A stretch of 9,643 nt of DNA from Cyanobacteria bacterium UBA8803 (GTDB lineage Bacteria > Cyanobacteriota > Cyanobacteriia > Cyanobacteriales > Coleofasciculaceae). The stretch spans positions 801 through 10,443 of the forward strand of contig DNXU01000532.1 in the NCBI GenBank assembly GCA_003505715.1, read 5' to 3'. Under the pieces are notes generated by a model. The model ran no database searches. It was given only the letters and a program-made list of their open reading frames with translations, and was not told the origin of the DNA. Below are positions 6,322-9,643 of this stretch, piece after piece. A program made the translations under genes and the position numbers. Numbering within the stretch: the first letter of the stretch is position 1; each line of letters starts with the position of its first letter.

Positions 6322-6894
6322 ATGCTGAAATTCCTCAAACAAGTTGGCGATTATGCCAAAGAAGCCGTTCAATCCGCTCGCTATATCGGTCAAGGTCTAT
6401 CCGTTACCTTCGATCACATGCAGCGCCGTCCCGTTACCGTCCAGTATCCTTACGAAAAACTAATTCCTTCCGAAAGGTATCGGGGTCGGATTCACTTTGA
6501 ATTTGATAAGTGCATTTCCTGCGAAGTCTGCGTGCGGGTTTGTCCGATTAACCTGCCAGTAGTGGACTATGACTTTGACAAAGTCAGCAAGAAGAAAAAG
6601 CTCAAGCATTACAGTATTGACTTCGGAGTTTGTATCTTCTGTGCCAACTGCATTGAATATTGCCCAACTAACTGCCTGTCGGCAACTGAAGATTACGAAT
6701 TATCGACCTACGACCGTCACGAACTGAACTATGACAATGTCGCAATGGGTCGTCTGCCCTACAAGGTTACCCAAGACCCCATGGTCACTCCCTTACGGGA
6801 ATTGGGCTACCTACCTAAAGGCGTAATTGATCCCCACGATTTGCCAGCAGGTACTCAAAGAGCCGGTCTGCGTCCAGAGGAAATCGTCAATTAG
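6322..6894 (+). CDS. ndhI: NAD(P)H-quinone oxidoreductase subunit I (NdhI), 2x[4Fe-4S]
   Basis: A 190-residue ferredoxin-like connecting subunit carrying two [4Fe-4S] clusters that pass electrons towards the quinone site. The cluster motifs are [12 protein letters not shown] (C64, C67, C70, C74) and [12 protein letters not shown] (C104, C107, C110, C114). An N-terminal amphipathic helix (about 1-35) would lie on the membrane, as in NuoI. The C-terminal tail ends at RPEEIVN. The TAG stop (6892-6894) lies within the first heptad (ATTAGTT, 6890-6896) of the repeat element that follows. The tail may thus have been shortened slightly by that element; NdhI homologues are recalled as a few residues longer. 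A purine-rich stretch (6296-6310) lies upstream of the ATG and may help ribosome binding. Confidence 0.97.
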   Translation: MLKFLKQVGDYAKEAVQSARYIGQGLSVTFDHMQRRPVTVQYPYEKLIPSERYRGRIHFEFDKCISCEVCVRVCPINLPVVDYDFDKVSKKKKLKHYSIDFGVCIFCANCIEYCPTNCLSATEDYELSTYDRHELNYDNVAMGRLPYKVTQDPMVTPLRELGYLPKGVIDPHDLPAGTQRAGLRPEEIVN

Positions 6895-7128
6895 TTATTG
6901 GTTGTTAGTTATTTGTTGTTTGTTGTTGGTTATTTGTTATTGGTTGTTGGTACTGAGAAAAGCTGGGTACTAACAGCAAATAACCAACATTAGTTATTGG
7001 TTGTTGGTTATTTGTTGTTTGTTGTTGGTACTGAGAAAATCTGGGTACTAACAGCAAATAACTAAAAACAAACAACCAACAACAAACAACCAACAACCAA
7101 CAACCAACAACCAAAAACAAACAACTAA
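6890..7128. repeat. Composite inward-facing heptad repeat element with duplicated 36-base core
   Basis: Nine heptads of type RTTKGTT (ATTAGTT, ATTGGTT, GTTAGTT, ATTTGTT, GTTTGTT, GTTGGTT and others) run from 6890 to 6952. A core follows, 6949-6984. A second copy starts at 6989: heptads 6989-7030, then the core again at 7027-7062. The core copies differ at one base. The first copy has three extra heptads. From 7059 to 7128 come reverse-complement heptads (CAACCAA, CAACAAA, AAACAAA, TAACTAA). From 6989 to 7128 there are twenty 7-base units in one register. In each copy TTGGTTGTTGGTAC or TTGTTGTTGGTAC can pair with GTACTAACAGCAA, using G-U pairs at the variant positions, so a transcript would fold strongly. 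The element fills the 253-base ndhI-ndhG spacer. Nothing here codes for protein. Confidence 0.85.
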
Positions 7129-7130
7129 CT

Positions 7131-7136
7131 AAGGAG
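7131..7136 (+). promoter_or_regulatory. Shine-Dalgarno AAGGAG of ndhG
   Basis: AAGGAG ends 11 bases before the GTG at 7148 and supports that non-ATG start. It lies just outside the end of the heptad element and is the clearest ribosome binding site in the window. Confidence 0.7.
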
Positions 7137-7147
7137 ATTAACTAACG

Positions 7148-7771
7148 GTGAATCTAGCGGAAGGAGTTCAGATTGTTTCCTTTGCCATACTAGCAGTGAT
7201 GATGATTAGCACAGCCTTAGGAGTCGTATTAATCAGCAACATTGTCTACTCAGCTTTTTTACTCGGTGGTGTTTTAATTAGCATTGCGGGTTTCTATCTT
7301 TTACTAAATGCTGACTTTGTAGCAGCAGCCCAAATATTGATTTATGTCGGGGCGGTTAACGTCCTGATTTTATTTGCCATCATGTTGGTAAACAAGCGAG
7401 AGGATTTTGTCCCGATTGCCAATCGTTGGGTGCGCACGGGCGCAACTGGGTTAGTCTGTGTCGGTTTATTTGCCCTCCTGGGCACAATGGTGCTGGCAAC
7501 AAGCTGGTCTGTTGCACCTATCTCTACTGCGGTCGGTGACAGCTCTATTGTCGAAATTGGCAAGCATTTCTTCAGTGACTTTTTGCTACCGTTTGAGCTA
7601 GCTTCGGTACTTTTATTAATTGCCATGGTAGGTGCCATTATTCTGGCGCGTCGGGATTATATCCCAGAAGAGTTGGTATCCAGAGATCCGGAAATTCACA
7701 CGGCTTTGACATTGCCAGAGCGCCCCCGCGAACTGGCTGGTACGGGCAGTTCAACTAAGTCCCTACTTTAA
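7148..7771 (+). CDS. ndhG: NAD(P)H-quinone oxidoreductase subunit 6 (NdhG)
   Basis: A 207-residue thylakoid membrane subunit homologous to NuoJ/ND6. Five hydrophobic segments are visible (about 8-28, 30-52, 58-81, 98-118, 147-167). The third, QILIYVGAVNVLILFAIML (62-80), is the most conserved part of the family and corresponds to the pi-bulge helix of complex I that links quinone reduction to the proton channels. The C-terminal tail from ARRDYIPEE (167-175) onward is polar and probably stromal/cytoplasmic. Translation starts at a GTG with a good AAGGAG. The gene is separated from ndhI by the 253-base repeat element, much more than usual within such a cluster, and from ndhE by 130 bases. Confidence 0.96.
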   Translation: MNLAEGVQIVSFAILAVMMISTALGVVLISNIVYSAFLLGGVLISIAGFYLLLNADFVAAAQILIYVGAVNVLILFAIMLVNKREDFVPIANRWVRTGATGLVCVGLFALLGTMVLATSWSVAPISTAVGDSSIVEIGKHFFSDFLLPFELASVLLLIAMVGAIILARRDYIPEELVSRDPEIHTALTLPERPRELAGTGSSTKSLL

Positions 7772-7901
7772 GACCTAAAGTCATAACTGAATCTACTGGC
7801 CTTAGGGCAAAATCAAGGGCTGATGAGACACCCCAATCTGTCATGCCTAACCAACTATTTTCCCTCTCCCTTTTCCTATTTTTGATAACTCAAGACGATT
7901 C

Positions 7902-8213
7902 ATGCAACTGCAACTCCAGTACTTTTTACTCCTAGCCGCTGCTTTATTCTGCATTGGCATCTATGGATTAATTACCAGCCGCAATGCGGTGCGCGTTTTA
8001 ATGTCAATTGAGCTAATGCTCAACGCCGTAAACCTGAATTTAATGGGGTTCTCTAACTTTATAGACCCCCAAGGGATTAAAGGTCAGGTGTTTACAGTAT
8101 TTGTGATTACAGTAGCAGCAGCTGAGGCAGCAGTAGGTTTGGCAATTGTACTTTCAATTTACCGTAACCGAGATACGGTCGATATGGAGCAGTTTAATTT
8201 GCTCAAGTGGTAA
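7902..8213 (+). CDS. ndhE: NAD(P)H-quinone oxidoreductase subunit 4L (NdhE)
   Basis: A 103-residue thylakoid membrane protein homologous to NuoK/ND4L, part of the proton-translocating membrane arm. Three membrane helices are visible (about 5-23, 30-50, 62-87). The two buried glutamates of the family are present: E37 in [14 protein letters not shown] and E75 in [12 protein letters not shown], matching E36 and E72 of E. coli NuoK. Length is standard. The start ATG has no Shine-Dalgarno sequence; the preceding bases are pyrimidine-rich. It ends the ndhA-I-G-E cluster and is followed by two strong hairpins. Confidence 0.97.
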   Translation: MQLQLQYFLLLAAALFCIGIYGLITSRNAVRVLMSIELMLNAVNLNLMGFSNFIDPQGIKGQVFTVFVITVAAAEAAVGLAIVLSIYRNRDTVDMEQFNLLKW

Positions 8214-8219
8214 GTTCAT

Positions 8220-8237
8220 GGGCTATATTATTAGCCC
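8220..8237 (+). terminator. Hairpin GGGCTA...TAGCCC after ndhE
   Basis: GGGCTA (8220-8225) pairs perfectly with TAGCCC (8232-8237) around TATTAT, seven bases after the ndhE stop codon. No U tract follows. It probably marks the 3' end of the ndh mRNA together with the larger hairpin just downstream, either as terminator or as protection against exonucleases. Confidence 0.4.
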
Positions 8238-8248
8238 TATTGCGAAAG

Positions 8249-8294
8249 CTTCATGACAAACGCCTACCGAGATCGGTGGGCGTTTGCCATGAAG
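8249..8294. terminator. 46-base near-perfect palindrome after the ndh cluster
   Basis: The arms pair as CTTCATG/CATGAAG (8249-8255 with 8288-8294), an A-C mismatch, CAAACGCC/GGCGTTTG (8257-8264 with 8279-8286), a T-G pair, and ACCG/CGGT around loop AGAT (8270-8273). That is 20 of 21 positions paired. There is no T tract on either strand, so it is not a textbook intrinsic terminator. The position, 35 bases after ndhE and before the separately started peptidase gene, fits a transcription boundary or mRNA-end stabiliser. Confidence 0.45.
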
Positions 8295-8352
8295 GGATGT
8301 AGAGTGTAGGTCTTGGAAACAGTTAAGATGAAGTGCTAGTCTATGCCCTAGC

Positions 8353-8391
8353 AGTACCTAAGAATTTCTCAAGAAACTAGTAGGGGGTACT
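8353..8391 (+). promoter_or_regulatory. Possible leader hairpin covering the ribosome binding site of the peptidase gene
   Basis: AGTACC (8353-8358) is complementary to GGTACT (8386-8391). Between them TTTC-TCAA-GAAA can form an inner hairpin. The outer right arm partly covers the only Shine-Dalgarno-like sequence, AGGGGG (8382-8387), nine bases before the GTG at 8397. This could lower translation when folded, but the stem is short and no known riboswitch consensus was recognised. Confidence 0.25.
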
Positions 8392-8396
8392 TACTT

Positions 8397-9338
8397 GTGC
8401 TGTCAAAACCTATTTCACCTCAATCACCCTCTCGCTCCAGCTGGCATCGTGTTGCTATTTTGTGGATGCGACGCCAACGTAGTAACTGGGTAAAATTCAG
8501 TTTAGCCCTTAGTACGATCCTGGCGATCGCCATGTTAGCCATACCAGCCCGGGCTTTGCAGGTAAGCTTGTTACCCAATAATCCCCATTTAGGCGATACG
8601 TTATCCATCCTCATCCAGCAAAGCTCTACAATAAGTAGCCTGCCAACCGTTAAAATAGGTCAGAACACTTATCCAGCTTATCAAAGCAGTTCTGGTAGTT
8701 TCCGAGCATTGGTGCCAACAACACCTCTGGATAAACCTGGAAACTTACAAATTCAGGTGGTAGGAGAGGGTGAGACTAAAACCTTGACCGTGCCATTACG
8801 CAATCGCTCTTTCCCTACACAGCGTATCCGACTTTCCGGAGCTGCGGGAGCAGAGGCTACACCTCACGAACTCGATCGCGTAGCCGCGTTTAAAAAGTTA
8901 GAAACACCAGAAAAATTTTGGAATGGCTCGTTCCTGAAGCCTAATCAAGGTTCAATTTCCGCAGGTTATGGCATCCGCCGCTACTATAACGGTGTATTTG
9001 CTAATGACTACTACCATCGTGGTGTTGACTATGCTGGTGGCACGGGTTCACCTGTCGTAGCACCAGCACCCGGTCGAATTGCCTTGGTCGGTAGGGTCTC
9101 TGAAGGCTTCCGCGTCCATGGTAATGTAGTCGGCATTGACCACGGTCAAGGCGTCACAAGTATTATGCTGCATCTAAGCCGGATTGATGTTAAAGAAGGA
9201 GATTTTGTGCAAGCTGGTCAAAGAATTGGTGCCGTTGGTTCGACGGGTGCTGCCACTGGCCCCCATCTACACTGGGGATTATACGTTCACGGGCTTTCCG
9301 TCGATCCAGTGCCCTGGAGATATAAAGGATTTGAATAA
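8397..9338 (+). CDS. Secreted M23/LytM-type peptidoglycan endopeptidase
   Basis: A 313-residue exported peptidoglycan hydrolase. A basic stretch (RRQRSNWVK, 25-33) is followed by a hydrophobic core (FSLALSTILAIAMLAI, 34-49) and ARA-LQ (51-55), a good signal-peptidase I site. Residues 55-140 look like a beta-rich domain, and 175-310 form the M23 domain. Zinc and catalytic residues are complete: H207 and D211 in YHRGVDYAGG, H259 in MLHLS, and H290/H292 in GPHLHWGLY. An active enzyme cleaving peptide cross-links in the periplasm is therefore expected, in wall growth or cell separation. The GTG start at 8397 is supported by AGGGGG nine bases upstream but gives a long n-region. The in-frame ATG at 8466 (residue 24) gives a more normal signal peptide but has no ribosome binding site. 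Confidence 0.9.
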   Translation: MLSKPISPQSPSRSSWHRVAILWMRRQRSNWVKFSLALSTILAIAMLAIPARALQVSLLPNNPHLGDTLSILIQQSSTISSLPTVKIGQNTYPAYQSSSGSFRALVPTTPLDKPGNLQIQVVGEGETKTLTVPLRNRSFPTQRIRLSGAAGAEATPHELDRVAAFKKLETPEKFWNGSFLKPNQGSISAGYGIRRYYNGVFANDYYHRGVDYAGGTGSPVVAPAPGRIALVGRVSEGFRVHGNVVGIDHGQGVTSIMLHLSRIDVKEGDFVQAGQRIGAVGSTGAATGPHLHWGLYVHGLSVDPVPWRYKGFE

Positions 9339-9388
9339 CCCCAATCTTAAGTTGTGTTGAAGTTTTAAACCTTTCACCCAATTTTGCG

Positions 9389-9404
9389 TTCTCTAAAAAG
9401 AGAA
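9389..9404. terminator. Small hairpin after the M23 peptidase gene
   Basis: TTCTCT (9389-9394) pairs with AGAGAA (9399-9404) around AAAA. Flanking CCCAAT (9378-9383) and ATCGGG (9405-9410) can extend the stem imperfectly. No T tract follows on the plus strand. It lies about 50 bases past the stop codon, so a weak terminator is possible. Confidence 0.25.
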
Positions 9405-9459
9405 ATCGGGCAGACTTTATCCCTCATCGAAACTACCTCCTAAAGCAGAATCTCACACC

Positions 9460-9643
9460 ATGAGTATTGAAAAAATAGTAGAACAAGCTCTGCAAGATGG
9501 TTACTTGACCCCACTCATGGAAGCTGAAGTAGGGCGTATATGCGATACAGCCTCGGAGCTTTCGATTGAAGAATATATGGCATTAGATCGTTTGATGGGA
9601 GCGCTGTTGACTGGAGAAGTGGTGGCAGTGCCTCGCAAACAGT
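9460..9643 (+). CDS. ComFB-like protein, N-terminal part (cut by window end)
   Basis: An ATG at 9460 opens a frame that runs off the window after 61 codons. It begins MSIEKIVEQALQDGYLTP and continues through EVGRICDTASELSIEEYMAL to GALLTGEVVAVPRKQ. I recognise this as the start of the cyanobacterial proteins annotated as late competence development ComFB family. Members in Synechocystis and Nostoc have been reported as cyclic-dinucleotide receptors affecting motility or competence and cell size. The recognition is from memory of the conserved N-terminus. The conserved core of the family lies beyond the window and cannot be checked here. No Shine-Dalgarno sequence precedes the ATG. Confidence 0.7.
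   Translation, partial: MSIEKIVEQALQDGYLTPLMEAEVGRICDTASELSIEEYMALDRLMGALLTGEVVAVPRKQ

Noticed and set aside
6905..7120. Minus-strand frame of 71 residues rich in Leu/Val/Cys then Gln/Thr/Asn
   Set aside because: It is only the heptad repeats read as protein; both halves repeat the same peptides and there is no ribosome binding site.
7342..7638. 98-residue minus-strand frame inside ndhG
   Set aside because: It is a shadow of a well-supported gene; the sequence shows no recognisable domain and nothing upstream supports its expression.
8300..8396. Riboswitch in the leader of the M23 peptidase
   Set aside because: I looked for the c-di-AMP (ydaO) type consensus known upstream of wall hydrolases and saw none of its conserved blocks.
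9435..9440. ACCTCC shortly before the ComFB-like gene, identical to the 16S anti-Shine-Dalgarno core
   Set aside because: On the plus strand it cannot act as a ribosome binding site, and a six-base match is expected by chance; on the minus strand it would read GGAGGT but no gene follows it.

Overview
The window comes from a cyanobacterial chromosome. It carries a cyanobacterial-type NDH-1 gene cluster (ndhA-ndhI-ndhG-ndhE), at least six exact copies of the cyanobacterial HIP1 octamer GCGATCGC (starts 2457, 2487, 3173, 4650, 4958, 8523; chance expectation well under one), heptameric tandem repeats in the spacers, and mostly weak or absent Shine-Dalgarno sequences. The repeat load suggests a larger, probably filamentous genome, but genus cannot be read from this window.

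Left part (1-1336): the end of an unidentified frame (1-63) touches a small antitoxin-like gene (63-314). This overlaps a very short frame (301-372) placed where the toxin should be, so the toxin looks truncated. Converging on it from the minus strand is a GT4-like glycosyltransferase (359-1336). A 323-base divergent spacer holds a degenerate hairpin repeat and a pyrimidine-rich tract.

Middle part (1660-4781, plus strand): a DHH/DHHA1 phosphoesterase, a SixA-type histidine phosphatase, and citrate synthase gltA. The DHH-sixA spacer is built almost wholly of 7-base units whose register runs without a break into the sixA start codon. A 372-base spacer follows, with a perfect 11-bp hairpin repeat, a second type of heptad array and a HIP1 site.

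NDH-1 cluster (5154-8213): ndhA, ndhI, ndhG and ndhE encode adjacent membrane-arm and connecting subunits of the complex that takes electrons from ferredoxin to plastoquinone and drives cyclic electron flow and respiration. The ndhI-ndhG spacer is filled by a large repeat element: inward-facing heptad arrays around two copies of a 36-base core. Two hairpins follow ndhE, one with a nearly perfect 46-base palindrome.

Right end (8397-9643): a secreted LytM/M23 peptidoglycan hydrolase with all zinc-site residues, then the start of a ComFB-like gene cut by the window edge.

No defence island, CRISPR, transposase, tRNA or rRNA was seen. The protein-coding genes are mostly familiar; the most unusual content is the organised repeat structure between genes and its contribution of start and stop codons.
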